A stretch of 64,000 bases of DNA from Plazaster borealis (GCA_021014325.1 CM037474.1:21384488-21448487); one strand, 5' to 3'. Positions 1 to 14,725 are shown, counted from the first letter of the stretch. Made by a program: numbers and translations. Notes: generated by a model not told the origin, from the sequence alone.

Positions 1-2552
1 AAAAATTCCAAACCGCTGACCTGCCGAAAATTGAAAAATAATCTGACGTTTAGTTGTCTGGAAATATATCTGATTGGTTTTCAAGAGGCTGAGAGACTTT
101 GAAATATTTTTGAGCATTTTTGAATATTTAGCATTTAGCGTTGGTTGCTACGTGAGTTTATTTAGTGTGGTGCACCCTGCATGCACGAACAGACGTATGA
201 AGCCCAATTCCTTTCCACAACCATGCACATTGCAACGTATGTATGAAGCCACCACCACGGCACGTTTGCGTGGTTGTGGCATCGTAATAATAACGTTCTG
301 GGGGTCATGCAATTAATAGACTGTCTAATTATAACAATCTACCAGAACATGAGGGCTCTGTGCTTCAACTTTTGAGGAGATTTGATAAATTTAGGCGTTA
401 AAGTTGGTCCTATTTGGCTTGGAAATTAGAGCAGTGCCTCGATGAAAACTGGCAGGAAGTCGGCTTGAGAAAAAGCACATTTTGGTGGGTTTTTTCTTCT
501 GGGGTTAAAAATTATCAAAAATTCCAAACGACTGACCTGCCGAAAATTGAAAAGAAATCTTAAGTTTAGTTGTCTGGAAATATATCTGATAGGTTTTCAA
601 GAGGCTGAGTGACTTTGAAATATTTTTTGAGCATTTTTGAATATTTAGCATTTAGCGTTGGTTGCTATACGTGAGTTTATTTAGTGTGGTGCACCCTGCA
701 CGCACGAACAGACGTATGAAGCTCAATTCCTTTCCACAACCATGCACATTGCAACGGATGTATGAAGCCACAACCACGGCACGTTTGCGTGGTTGTGGCA
801 TCGTAAAATAACGTTCTGTGGGTCAAGCAATTAATAGACTGTGTAATTATAACAATCTACCAGAACATGAGGGCTCTGTGCTTTAACTTTTGAGGAGATT
901 TGATAAATTTAGGCGTTAAAGTTGGTCCTATTTGGCTTGGGAATTAGAGCAGTGCCTCGATGAAAACTGGCAGCAAGTCGGCTTGTGAAAAAGCACATTT
1001 TGGCGTTTTTTTTTCTGGGGTAAAAAAATTATCACAAATTCCAAACGACTGACCTGCCGAAAATTGAAAAGAAATCTTAAGTTTAGTTGTCTGGAAATAT
1101 ATCTGATTGGTTTTCAAGAGGATGAGAGACTTTGAAATATTTTTTGAGCATTTTTGAATATTTAGCATTTAGCATTGGTTGCTACATGAGCTTATTTAGT
1201 GTGGTGCACCCTGCATGCACGAACAGACGTATGAAGCCCAATTCCTTTCCACAACCACGCACATTGCAACGGATGTATGAAGCCACAACCACGGCACGTT
1301 TGCGTAGTTGTGGCATCGTAAAAATAACGTTCTGGGGGTCATGCAATTAATAGACTGTGTAATTATAACAATCTACCAGAACATGAGGGATCTGTGCTTC
1401 AACATTTGAGGAGATTTGATAAATTTAGGCGTTAAAGTTGGTCCTATTTGGCTTGGGAATTAGAGCAGTGCCTCGATGAAAACTGGCAGCAAGTCGGCTT
1501 GTGAAAAAACACTTTTTTTTCTTTTTTTTCTTCTGGGGTAAATTTATTTTCAAAAATTCCAAACCGCTGACCTGCCGAAAATTGAAAAATAATCTGACGT
1601 TTAGTTGTCTGGAAATATATCTGATTGGTTTTCAAGAGGCTGAGAGACTTTGAAATATTTTTTGAGCATTTTTGAATATTTAGCATTTAGCGTTGCTTGC
1701 TACGTGAGTTTATTTAGTGTGGTGCACCCTGCATGCACGAACAGACGTATGAAGCCCAATTCCTCTCCACAACCATGCACATTGCAACGGATGTATGAAG
1801 CCACAACCACGGCACGTTTGCGTGGTTGTGGCATCGTAATAATAACGTTCTGGGGGTCATGCAATTAATAGACTGTGTAATTATAACAATCTACCAGAAC
1901 ATGAGGGCTCTGTGCTGCAACTTTTGAGGAGATTTGATAAATTTAGGCGTTAAAGTTGGTCCTATTTGGCTTGGGAATTAGAGCAGTGCCTCGATGAAAA
2001 CTGGCAGCAAGTCGGCTTGTGAAAAAGCACATTTTGGTGTTTTTTTTCTTCTGGGGTAAAAAAATTATCAAAAATTCCAAACGACTGACCTGCCAAAAAT
2101 TGAAAAGAAATCTTAAGTTTAGTTGTCTGGAAATATATCTGATTGGTTTTCAAGAGGCTGAGAGACTTTGAAATATTTTTGAGCATTTTTGAATATTTAG
2201 CATTTAGCGTTGCTTGCTATGTGAGTTTATTTAGTGTGGTGCACCCTGCATGCACGAACAGACGTATGAAGCCCAATTCCTTTCCACAACCATGCACATT
2301 GCAACGGATGTATGAAGCCACACCACGGCACGTTTGCGTGGTTGTGGCATCGTAATAATAACGTTCTGGGGGTCATGCAATTAATAGACTGTGTAATTAT
2401 AACAATCTACCAGAACATGAGGGCTCTGTGCTTTAACTTTTGAGGAGATTTGATAAATTTAATCGTTAAAGTTGGTCCTATTTGGCTTGGGAATTAGAGC
2501 AGTGCCTCGATGAAAACTGGCAGCAAGTCGGCTAGTAAAAAAAGCACTTTTT

Positions 2553-2565
2553 GGGGGGGGGGGGG
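2553..2565 (+). repeat. Long G homopolymer (G13) in variable tract
   Basis: The variable tract of this monomer has thirteen consecutive G, followed by TTTCTTCT and GGGG. In the corresponding monomer of the second block the run is only five G (28,970-28,974). Most monomers carry one to eight G here. The run is either a slippage hotspot or poorly resolved by sequencing. Confidence 0.8.
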
Positions 2566-5500
2566 TTTCTTCTGGGGTAAAAAAATTATCAAAAATTCCA
2601 AACCGCTGACCTGCCGAAAATTGAAAAGAAATGTTAAGTTTAGTTGTCTGGAAATATATCTGATTGGTTTTCAAGAGGCTGAGAGACTTTGAAATATTTT
2701 TTGAGCATTTTTGAATATTTAGCATTTAGCGTTGCTTGCTTAGTGAGTTTATTCAGTGTGGTGCACCCTGCACGCACGAACAGACGTATGAAGCCCAATT
2801 CCTTTCCACAACCATGCACACTGCAACGGATGTATGAAGCCACAACCACGGCACGTTTGCGTGGTTGTGGCATCGTAAAAATAACGTTCTGGGGGTCATG
2901 CAATTAATAGACTGTGTAATTATAACAATCTACCAGAACATGAGGGCTCTGTGCTTCTTTGAGGAGATTTGATAAATTTACGCGTTAAAGTTGGTCCTAT
3001 TTGGCTTGGGAATTAGAGCAGTGCCTCGATGAAAACTGGCAGCAAGTCGGCTTGTGAAAAAGCACATTTTGGTGTTTTTTTTCTTCTGGGGTAAACAAAT
3101 TATCGAAAATTCCAAACGGCTGACCTGCCGAAAAATTGAAAAGAAATCTTAAGTTTAGTTGTCTGGAAATATATCTGATTGGTTTTCAAGAGGCTGACAG
3201 ACTTTGAAATATTTTTTGAGCATTTTTGAATATTTAGCATTTAGCGTTGGTTGCTATGTGAGTTTATTTAGTGTGGTGCACCCTGCACGCACGAACAGAC
3301 GTATGAAGCCCAATTCCTTTCCACAACCATGCACATTGCAACGGATGTATGAAGCCACAACCACGGCACGTTTGCGTGGTTGTGGCATCGTAAAAATAAC
3401 GTTCTGGGGTCATGCAATTAATAGACTGTGTAATTATAACAATCTACCAGAACATGAGGGCTCTGTGCTTCTTTGAGGAGATTTGATAAATTTAATCGTT
3501 AAAGTTGGTCCTATTTGGCTTGGGAATTAGAGCAGTGCCTCGATGAAAACTGGCAGCAAGTCGGCTTGTGAAAAAGCACATTTTGGTGGTTTTTTTCTTC
3601 TGGGGTAAAAAAATTATCACAAATTCCAAACGACTGACCTGCCGAAAATTGAAAAGAAATCTTAAGTTTAGTTGTCTGGAAATATATCTGATTGGTTTTC
3701 AAGAGGCTGAGAGACTTTGAAATATTTTTTGAGCATTTTTCAATATTTAGCATTTAGCGTTGGTTGCTATGTGAGTTTATTTAGTGTGGTGCACCCTGCA
3801 TGCACGAACAGACGTATGAAGCCCAATTCCTTTCCACAACCATGCACATTGCAACGGATGTATTAAGCCACAACCACGGCACGTTTGCGTGGTTGTGGCA
3901 TGGTAATAATAACGTTCTGGGGGTCATGCAATTAATAGACTGTGTAACTATAACAATCTACCAGAACATGAGGGCTCTGTGCTTCAACTTTTGAGGAGAT
4001 TTGATAAATTTAGGCGTTAAAGTTGGTCCTATTTAGCTTGGGAATTAGAGCAGTGCCTCGATGAAAACTGGCAGCAAGTCGGCTAGTAAAAAAAGCACAT
4101 TTTGGGGGGGTTTTCTTCTGGGGTAAACAAATTATCGAAAATTCCCAACGGCTGACGTGCCGAAAAATTGAAAAGAAATCTTAAGTTTAGTTGTCTGGAA
4201 ATATATCTGATTGGTTTTCAAGAGGCTGAGAGACTTTAAAATATTTTTGAGCATTTTTCAATATTTAGCATTTAGCGTTGGTTGCTATGTGAGTTTATTT
4301 AGTGTGGTGCACCCTGCATGCACGAACAGACGTATGAAGCCCAATTCCTTTCCACAACCATTCACATTGCAACGGATGTATGAAGCCACAACCACGGCAC
4401 GTTTGCGTGGTTGTGGCATCGTAAAAATAACGTTCTGGGGGTCATGCAATTAATAGACTGTGTAATTATAACAATCTACCAGAACATGAGGGCTCTGTGC
4501 TTTAACTTTTGAGGAGATTTGATAAATTTACGCGTTGAAGTTGGTCCTATTTGGCTTGGGAATTAGAGCAGTGCCTCGATGAAAACTGGCAGCAAGTCGG
4601 CTTGTGAAAAAGCACATTTTGGGGTTTTTTTTCTTCTGGGGTAAACAAATTATCGAAAATTCCAAACGGCTGACCTGCCGAAAAATTGAAAAGAAATCTT
4701 AAGTTTAGTTGTCTGGAAATATATCTGATTGGTTTTCAAGAGGCTGACAGACTTTGAAATATTTTTTGAGCATTTTTCAATATTTAGCATTTAGCGTTGC
4801 TTGCTATGTGAGTTTATTTAGTGTTGTGCACCCTGCACACACGTACAAACGTATGAAGCCCAATTCCTTTCCACAACCATGCACATTGCAACGGATATAT
4901 GAAGCCACAACCACGGCACGTTTGCGTGGTTGTGGCATCGTAAAAATAACGTTCTGGGGGTCATGCAATTAATAGACTGTGTAATTATAACAATCTACCA
5001 GAACATGAGGGCTCTGTGCTTCAACTTTTGAGGAGATTTGATAAATTTAGGCGTTAAAGTTGGCCCTATTTGGCTTGGGAATTAGAGCAGTGCCTCGATG
5101 AAAACTGGCAGCAAGTCGGCTTGTGAAAAAGCACATTTTCGGGGGGGTTTTCTTCTGCGGTAAAAAAATTATCAAAAAATTCAAAACAGCTGACCTGCCG
5201 AAAAATTGAAAAGAAATCTTAAGTTTAGTTGTCTGGAAATATATCTGATTGGTTTTCAAGAGGCTGAGAGACTTTAAAATATATTTTGAGCATTTTTGAA
5301 TATTTAGCATTTAGCGTTGCTTGCTAAGTGAGTTTATTTAGTGTGGTGCACCCTGCACGCACGAACAAACGTATGAAGCCCAATTCCTTTCCACAACCAT
5401 GCACATTGCAACGGATGTATGAAGCCACAACCACGGCGCGTTTGCGTGGTTGTGGCATCGTAAAAATAACGTTCTGGGGGTCATGCAATTAATAGACTGT

Positions 5501-5786
5501 GTAATTATAACAATCTACCAGAACATGGGGGCTCTGTGCTTCTTTGAGGAGATTTGATAAATTTACGCGTTGAAGTTGGTCCTATTTGGCTTCGGAATTA
5601 GAGCAGTGCCTCGATGAAAACTGGCAGCAAGTCGGCTTGTGAAAAAGCACATTTTGGGGTGTTTTTTTCTGGGGTAAACAAATTATCGAAAATTCCAAAC
5701 GGCTGACCTGCTGAAAAATTGAAAAGAAATCTTAAGTTTAGTTGTCTGGAAATATATCTGATTGGTTTTCAAGAGGCTGACAGACT

Positions 5787-8370
5787 TTGAAATATTTTTT
5801 GAGCATTTTTGAATATTTAGCATTTAGCGTTGCTTGCTATGTGAGTTTATTTAGTGTGGTGCACCCTGCACGCACGAACAGACGTATGAAGCCCAATTCC
5901 TTTCCACAACCATGCACATTGCAACCGATGTATGAAGCCACAACCACGGCACGTTTGCGTGGTCGTGGCATCGCAATAATAACGTTCTGGGGGTCATGCA
6001 ATTAATAGACTGTGTAATTATAACAATCTACCAGAACAAGAGGGCTCTGTGCTTCAACTTTTGAGAAGATTTGATAAATTTAATCGTTAAAGTTGGTCCT
6101 ATTTGGCTTGGGAATTAGAGCAGTGCTTCGATGAAAACTGGCAGCAAGTCGGCTAGTAAAAAAAGCACATTTTGGTGGGTTTTTTCTACTGGGGTAAACA
6201 AATTATCGAAAATTCCCAACGGCTGACGTGCCGAAAAATTGAAAAGAAATCTTAAGTTTAGTTGTCTGGAAGTATATCTGATTGGTTTTCAAGAGGCTGA
6301 GAGACTTTGAATTATTTTTTGAGCATTTTTGAATATTTAGCATTTAGCGTTGCTTCCTATGTGAGTTTATTTAGTGTGGTGCACCCTGCACGCACGAACA
6401 GACGTATGAAGCCCAATTCCTTTCCACAACCATGCACATTGCAACGGATGTATGAAGCCACAACCACGGCACGTTTGCGTGGTTGTGGCATCGTAAAAAT
6501 AACGTTCTGTGGGTCATGCAATTAATAGACTGTGTAATTATAACAATCTACCAGAACATGAGGGCTCTGTGCTTCTTTGAGGAGATTTGATAAATTTAAT
6601 CGTTAAAGTTGGTCCTATTTGGCTTGGGAATTAGAGCAGTGCCTCGATGAAAACTGGCAGCAAGTCGGCTTGTGAAAAAGCACATTTTGGTGGTTTTTTT
6701 CTTCTGGGGTAAAAAAATTATGAAAAATTCCAAACGACTGACCTGCCGAAAATTGAAAAGAAATCTTAAGTTTAGTTGTCTGGAAATATATCTGATTGGT
6801 TTTCAAGAGGCTGAGAGACTTTGAAATATTTTTTGAGCATTTTTCAATATTTAGCATTTAGCGTTGGTTGCTATGTGAGTTTATTTAGTGTGGTGCACCC
6901 TGCACGCACGAACAGACGTATGAAGCCCAATTCCTTTCCACAACCATGCACATTGCAACGGATGTATGAAGCCACAACCACGGCACGTTTGCGTGGTTGT
7001 GGCATGGTAATAATAACGTTCTGGGGGTCATGCAATTAATAGACTGTGTAACTATAACAATCTACCAGAACATGAGGGCTCTGTGCTTCAACTTTGGAGG
7101 AGATTTGATAAATTTAGGCGTTAAAGTTGGTCCTATTTAGCTTGGGAATTAGAGCAGTGCCTCGATGAAAACTGGCAGCAAGTCGGCTAGTAAAAAAAGC
7201 ACATTTTGGGGGGGTTTTCTTCTGGGGTAAACAAATTATCGAAAATTCCCAACGGCTGACGTGCCGAAAAATTGAAAAGAAATCTTAAGTTTAGTTGTCT
7301 GGAAATATATCTGATTGGTTTTCAAGAGGCTGAGAGACTTTAAAATATTTTTTGAGCATTTTTCAATATTTAGCATTTAGCGTTGGTTGCTATGTGAGTT
7401 TATTTAGTGTGGTGCACCCTGCACGCACGAACAGACGTATGAAGCCCAATTCCTTTCCACAACCATTCACATTGCAACGGATGTATGAAGCCACAACCAC
7501 GGCACGTTTGTGTGGTTGTGGCATCGTAAAAATAACGTTCTGGGGGTCATGCAATTAATAGACTGTGTAATTATAACAATCTACCAGAACATGAGGGCTC
7601 TGTGCTTTAACTTTTGAGGAGATTTGATAAATTTACGCGTTGAAGTTGGTCCTATTTGGCTTGGGAATTAGAGTAGTGCCTCGATGAAAACTGGCAGCAA
7701 GTCGGCTTGTGAAAAAGCACATTTTTGGGGTTTTTTTCTTCTGGGGTAAACAAATTATCACAAATTCCAAACGGCTGACCTGCCGAAAAATTGAAAAGAA
7801 ATCTTAAGTTTAGTTGTCTGGAAATATATCTGATTGGTTTTCAAGAGGCTGAGAGACTTTGAAATATTTTTTGAGCATTTTTGAATATTTAGCATTTAGC
7901 GTTGGTTGCTATGTGAGTTTATTTAGTGTGGTGCACCCTGCACGCACGTACAAACGTATGAAGCCCAATTCCTTTCCACAACCATGCACATTGCAACGGA
8001 TATGAAGCCACAACCACGGCACGTTTGCGTGGTTGTGGCATCGTAAAAATAACGTTCTGGGGTCATGCAATTAATAGACTGTGTAATTATAACAATCTAC
8101 CAGAACATGAGGGCTCTGTGCTTCAACTTTTGAGGAGATTTGATAAATTTAGGCGTTAAAGTTGGTCCTATTTGGCTTGGGAATTAGAGCAGTGCCCCGA
8201 TGAAAACTGGCAGCAAGTCGGCTTGTGAAAAAGCACATTTTCGGGGGGGTTTTTCTTCTGGGGTAAACAAATTATCGAAAATTCCAAACGGCTGACCTGC
8301 CGAAAAATTGAAAAGAAATCTTAAGTTTAGTTGTCTGGAAATATATCTGATTGGTTTTCAAGAGGCTGAG
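5787..8370 (+). repeat. Higher-order cassette, five monomers (block 1, first copy)
   Basis: Five diagnostic monomer variants follow one another. The first has CAACCGATG with GGTCGTGGCATCGCAATAAT. The second has TTGAATTATTT with GCTTCCTATG. The third has GGCATGGTAATAAT with GTAACTATAAC. The fourth has CAACCATTCACATT with GTTTGTGTGG. The fifth has CACGTACAAACGTATG. The same order recurs at 10,430-13,021, nine monomers to the right, and twice in the second block. This marks a higher-order repeat rather than independently drifting monomers. Confidence 0.8.
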
Positions 8371-10429
8371 AGACTTTGAAATATTTTTGAGCATTTTTGA
8401 ATATTTAGCATTTAGCGTTGGTTGCTATGTGAGTTTATTTAGTGTGGTGCACCCTGCACGCACGAACAGACGTATGAAGCCCAATTCCTTTCCACAACCA
8501 TGCACATTGCAACGGATGTATGAAGCCACAACCACGGCACGTTTGCGTGGTTGTGGCATCGTAAAAATAACGTTCTGGGGTCATGCAATTAATAGACTGT
8601 GTAATTATAACAATTTACCAGAACATGGGGGCTCTGTGCTTCTTTGAGGAGATTTGATAAATTTACGCGTTGAAGTTGGTCCTATTTGGCCTCGGAATTA
8701 GAGCAGTGCCTCGATGAAAACTGGCAGCAAGTCGGCTTGTGAAAAAGCACATTTTGGGGTGTTTTTTCTGGGGTAAACAAATTATCGAAAATTCCAAACG
8801 GCTGACCTGCTGAAAAATTGAAAAGAAATCTTAAGTTTAGTTGTCTGGAAATATATCTGATTGGTTTTCAAGAGGCTGAGAGACTTTGAAATATTTTTGA
8901 GCATTTTTGAATATTTAGCATTTAGCGTTGCTTGCTATGTGAGTTTATTTAGTGTGGTGCACCCTGCACGCACGAACAGACGTATGAAGCCAAATTCCTT
9001 TCCACAACCATGCACATTGCAACCGATGTATGAAGCCACAACCACAGCACGTTTGCGTGGTCGTGGCATCGCAATAATAACGTTCTGGGGTCATGCAATT
9101 AATAGACTGTGTAATTATAACAATCTACCAGAACAAGAGGGCTCTGTGCTTCAACTTTTGAGGAGATTTGATAAATTTAATCGTTAAAGTTGGTCCTATT
9201 TGGCTTGGGAATTAGAGCAGTGCCTCGATGAAAACTGGCAGCAAGTCGGCTAGTGTAAAAGCACATGTTGGGGGTTTTCTTGTGGGGTAAAAATTATCAA
9301 AAAATTCCCAACGGCTGACGTGCCGAAAAATTGAAAAGAAATGTTAAGTTTAGTTGTCTGGAAATATATCTGATTGGTTTTCAAGAGGCTGAGAGATTTT
9401 GAAATATTTTGTGAGCATTTTCCAATATTTAGCATTTAGCGTTGGTTGCTAAGTGAGTTTATTTAGTGTGGTGCACCCTGCACGCACGAACAGACGTATG
9501 AAGCCCAATTCCTTTCCACAACCATTCACATTGCAACGGATGTATGAAGCCACAACCACGGCACGTTTGCGTGGTCGTGGCATCGTAATAATAACGTTCT
9601 GGGGTCATGCAATTAATAGACTGTGTAATTATAACAATCTACCAGAACATGAGGGCTCTGTGCTTCAACTTTTGAGGAGATTTGATAAATTTAATCGTTA
9701 AAGTTGGTCCTATTTGGCTTGGGAATTAGAGTAGTGCCTCGATGAAAACTGGCAGCAAGTCGGCTAGTAAAAAAAGCACATTTTGGTGGGTTTTTTCTAC
9801 TGGGGTAAACAAATTATCGAAAATTCCCAACGGCTGACGTGCCGAAAAATTGAAAAGAAATCTTAAGTTTAGTTGTCTGGAAGTATATCTGATTGGTTTT
9901 CAAGAGGCTGAGAGACTTTGAATTATTTTTTGAGCATTTTTGAATATTTAGCATTTAGCGTTGCTTCCTATGTGAGTTTATTTAGTGTGGTGCACCCTGC
10001 ATGCACGAACAGACGTATGAAGCCCAATTCCTTTCCACAACCATGCACATTGCAACGGATGTATGAGGCCACAACCACGGCACGTTTGCGTGGTTGTGGC
10101 ATCGTAAAAATAACGTTCTGGGGATCATGCAATTAATAGACTGTGTAATTATAACAATCTACCAGAACATGAGGGCTCTGTGCTTCTTTGAGGAGATTTG
10201 ATAAATTTACGCGTTGAAGTTGGTCCTATTTGGCTTCGGAATTAGAGCAGTGCCTCGATGAAAACTGGCAGCAAGTCGGCTTGTGAAAAAGCACATTTTG
10301 GGGTGTTTTTTCTGGGGTAAACAAATTATCGAAAATTCCAAACGGCTGACCTGCTGAAAAATTGAAAAGAAATCTTAAGTTTAGTTGTCTGGAAATATAT
10401 CTGATTGGTTTTCAAGAGGCTGAGAGACT

Positions 10430-13021
10430 TTGAAATATTTTTTGAGCATTTTTGAATATTTAGCATTTAGCGTTGCTTGCTATGTGAGTTTATTTAGTGT
10501 GGTGCACCCTGCACGCACGAACAGACGTATGAAGCCCAATTCCTTTCCACAACCACGCACATTGCAACCGATGTATGAAGCCACAACCACGGCACGTTTG
10601 CGTGGTCGTGGCATCGCAATAATAACGTTCTGGGGTCATGCAATTAATAGACTGTGTAATTATAACAATCTACCAGAACAAGAGGGCTCTGTGCTTCAAC
10701 TTTTGAGAAGATTTGATAAATTTAATCGTTAAAGTTGGTCCTATTTGGCTTGGAAATTAGAGCAGTGCCTCGATGAAAACTGGCAGCAAGTCGGCTAGTA
10801 AAAAAAGCACATTTTGGTGGGTTTTTTCTACTGGGGTAAACAAATTATCGAAAATTCCCAACGGCTGACGTGCCGAAAAATTGAAAAAAAATCTTAAGTT
10901 TAGTTGTCTGGAAGTATATCTGATTGGTTTTCAAGAGGCTGAGAGACTTTGAATTATTTTTTGAGCATTTTTGAATATTTAGCATTTAGCGTTGCTTCCT
11001 ATGTGAGTTTATTTAGTGTGGTGCACCCTGCATGCACGAACAGACGTATGAAGCCCAATTCCTTTCCACAACCATGCACATTGCAACGGATGTATGAAGC
11101 CACAACCACGGCACGTTTGCGTGGTTGTGGCATCGTAAAAATAACGTTCTGTGGGTCATGCAATTAATAGACTGTGTAATTATAACAATCTACCAGAACA
11201 TGAGGGCTCTGTGCTTCTTTGAGGAGATTTGATAAATTTAATCGTTAAAGTTGGTCCTATTTGGCTCGGGAATTAGAGCAGTGCCTCGATGAAAACTGGC
11301 AGCAAGTCGGCTTGTGAAAAAGCACATTTTGGTGGTTTTTTTCTTCTGGGGTAAAAAAATTATCAAAAATTCCAAACGACTGACCTGCCGAAAATTGAAA
11401 AGAAATCTTAAGTTTAGTTGTCTGGAAATATATCTGATTGGTTTTCAAGAGGCTGAGAGACTTTGAAATATCTTTTTGAGCATTTTTCAATATTTAGCAT
11501 TTAGCGTTGGTTGCTATGTGAGTTTATTTAGTGTGGTGCACCCTGCACGCACGAACAGACGTATGAAGCCCAATTCCTTTCCACAACCATGCACATTGCA
11601 ACGGATGTATGAAGCCACAACCACGGCACGTTTGCGTGGTTGTGGCATGGTAATAATAACGTTCTGGGGGTCATGCAATTAATAGACTGTGTAACTATAA
11701 CAATCTACCAGAACATGAGGGCTCTGTGCTTCAACTTTGGAGGAGATTTGATAAATTTAGGCGTTAAAGTTGGTCCTATTTAGCTTGGGAATTAGAGCAG
11801 TGCCTCGATGAAAACTGGCAGCAAGTCGGCTAGTAAAAAAAGCACATTTTGGGGGGGTTTTCTTCTGGGGTAAACAAATTATCGAAAATTCCCAACGGCT
11901 GACGTGCCGAAAAATTGAAAAGAAATCTTAAGTTTAGTTGTCTGGAAATATATCTGATAGGTTTTCAAGAGGCTGACAGACTTTAAAATATTTTTTGAGC
12001 ATTTTTCAATATTTAGCATTTAGCGTTGGTTGCTATGTGAGTTTATTTAGTGTGGTGCACCCTGCATGCACGAACAGACGTATGAAGCCCAATTCCTTTC
12101 CACAACCATTCACATTGCAACGGATGTATGAAGCCACAACCACGGCACGTTTGTGTGGTTGTGGCATCGTAAAAATAACGTTCTGGGGGTCATGCAATTA
12201 ATAGACTGTGTAATTATAACAATCTACCAGAACATGAGGGCTCTGTGCTTTAACTTTTGAGGAGATTTGATAAATTTACGCGTTGAAGTTGGTCCTATTT
12301 GGCTTGGGAATTAGAGTAGTGCCTCGATGAAAACTGGCAGCAAGTCGGCTTGTGAAAAAGCACATTTTTGGGGTTTTTTTCTTCTGGGGTAAACAAATTA
12401 TCGAAAATTCCAAACGGCTGACCTGCCGAAAAATTGAAAAGAAATCTTAAGTTTAGTTTTCTGGAAATATATCTGATTGGTTTTCAAGAGGCTGACAGAC
12501 TTTGAAATATTTTTTGAGCATTTTTCAATATTTAGCATTTAGCGTTGGTTGCTATGTGAGTTTATTTAGTGTGGTGCACCCTGCACGCACGTACAAACGT
12601 ATGAAGCCCAATTCCTTTCCACAACCATGCACATTGCAACGGATATATGAAGCCACAACCACGGCACGTTTGCGTGGTTGTGGCATCGTAAAAATAACGT
12701 TCTGGGGGTCATGCAATTAATAGACTGTGTAATTATAACAATCTACCAGAACATGAGGGCTCTGTGCTTCAACTTTTGAGGAGATTTGATAAATTTAGGC
12801 GTTAAAGTTGGTCCTATTTGGCTTGGGAATTAGAGCAGTGCCTCGATGAAAACTGGCAGCAAGTCGGCTTGTGAAAAAGCACATTTTCGGGGGGGTTTTT
12901 CTTGTGGGGTAAACCAATTAGCGAAAATTCCAAACGGCTGAGCTGCCGAAAAATTGAAAAGAAATCGTAAGTTTAGTTGTCTGGAAATATATCTGATTGG
13001 TTTTCAAGAGGCTGACAGACT
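10430..13021 (+). repeat. Higher-order cassette, five monomers (block 1, second copy)
   Basis: This stretch has the same ordered set of five variants as 5,787-8,370. Small differences include CCACGCACATT in the first monomer and an added C in the T-run of the third. The last three variants also appear as a triad at about 3,720-5,270. Copies of the triad therefore lie 6 and then 9 monomers apart. Confidence 0.8.
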
Positions 13022-14669
13022 TTGAAATATTTTTTGAGCATTTTTGAATATTTAGCATTTAGCGTTGCTTGCTATGTGAGTTTATTTAGTGTGGTGCACC
13101 CTGCACGCACGAACAGACGTATGAAGCCCAATTCCTTTCCACAACCATGCACATTGCAACGGATGTATGAAGCCACAACCACGGCACGTTTGCGTGGTTG
13201 TGGCATCGTAAAAATAACGTTCTGGGGTCATGCAATTAATAGACTGTGTAATTATAACAATATACCAGAACATGGGGCTCTGTGCTTCTTTGAGGAGATT
13301 TGATAAATTTACGCGTTGAAGTTGGTCCTATTTGGCTTCGGAATTAGAGCAGTGCCTCGATGAAAACTGGCAGCAAGTCGGCTTGTGAAAAAGCACATTT
13401 TGGGGTGTTTTTTTCTGGGGTAAACAAATTATCGAAAATTCCAAACGGCTGACCTGCTGAAAAATTGAAAAGAAATCTTAAGTTTAGTTGTCTGGAAATA
13501 TATCTGATTGGTTTTCAAGAGGCTGACAGACTTTGAAATATTTTTTGAGCATTTTTGAATATTTAGCATTTAGCGTTGCTTGCTATGTGAGTTTATTTAG
13601 TGTGGTGCACCCTGCACGCACGAACAGACGTATGAAGCCCAATTCCTTTCCACAACCACGCACATTGCAACCGATGTATGAAGCCACAACCACGGCACGT
13701 TTGCGTGGTCGTGGCATCGCAATAATAACGTTCTGGGGGTCATGCAATTAATAGACTGTGTAATTATAACAATCTACCAGAACAAGAGGGCTCTGTGCTT
13801 CAACTTTTGAGGAGATTTGATAAATTTAATCGTTAAAGTTGGTCCTATTTGGCTTGGGAATTAGAGCAGTGCCTCGATGAAAACTGGCAGCAAGTCGGCT
13901 AGTTAAAAAAGCACATTTTGGGGGGGTTTTCTTGTGGGGTAAAAAAATTATCAAAAAATTCCCAACGGCTGACGTGCCGAAAAATTGAAAAGAAATCTTA
14001 AGTTTAGTTGTCTGGAAATATATCTGATTGGTTTTCAAGAGGCTGAGAGATTTTGAAATATTTTTTGAGCATTTTCCAATATTTAGCATTTAGCGTTGGT
14101 TGCTATGTGAGTTTATTTAGTGTGGTGCACCCTGCACGCACGAACAGACGTATGAAGCCCAATTCCTTTCCACAACCATTCACATTGCAACGGATGTATG
14201 AAGCCACAACCACGGCACGTTTGCGTGGTCGTGGCATCGTAATAATAACGTTCTGGGGGTCATGCAATTAATAGACTGTGTAATTATAACAATCTACCAG
14301 AACATGAGGGCTCTGTGCTTCAACTTTTGAGGAGATTTGATAAATTTAATCGTTAAAGTTGGTCCTATTTGGCTTGGGAATTAGAGCAGTGCCTCGATGA
14401 AAACTGGCAGCAAGTCGGCTTGTGAAAAAGCACATTTTCGGGGGGGTTTTTCTTCTGGGGTAAACAAATTATCGAAAATTCCAAACGGCTGACCTGCCGA
14501 AAAATTGAAAAGAAATCTTAAGTTTAGTTGTCTGGAAATATATCTGATTGGTTTTCAAGAGGCTGAGAGACTTTGAAATATTTTTTGAGCATTTTTGAAT
14601 ATTTAGCATTTAGCGTTGGTTGCTATGTGAGTTTATTTAGTGTGGTGCACCCTGCACGCACGAACAGAC

Positions 14670-14725
14670 GTATGAAGCCCAATTCCTTTCCACAACCATG
14701 CACATTGCAACGGATGTATGAAGCC
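14670..14725 (+). repeat. Internal direct repeat GTATGAAGCC inside monomer
   Basis: GTATGAAGCC occurs at 14,670-14,679 and again at 14,716-14,725, 46 bases apart. Each copy is followed by a CCACAACCA element (CCACAACCATG after the first, CCACAACCACGG after the second). This suggests the monomer itself arose partly by a short internal duplication. The pair is visible in essentially all monomers. Confidence 0.8.

Noticed and set aside
1132..1350. Recurrent 72-codon open frame on the plus strand in most monomers
   Set aside because: It starts at TTG and repeats at the same monomer position every 517 bp. It is broken by run-length changes and stops in some units, and variants change amino acids freely. 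An ATG-initiated core of about 40 codons exists but shows no coding constraint.
1444..1686. Recurrent 75-87 codon open frame on the minus strand
   Set aside because: It overlaps the plus-strand frame of the next monomer, has variable ends caused by the G/T tract and resembles no known protein. It is treated as a repeat by-product.
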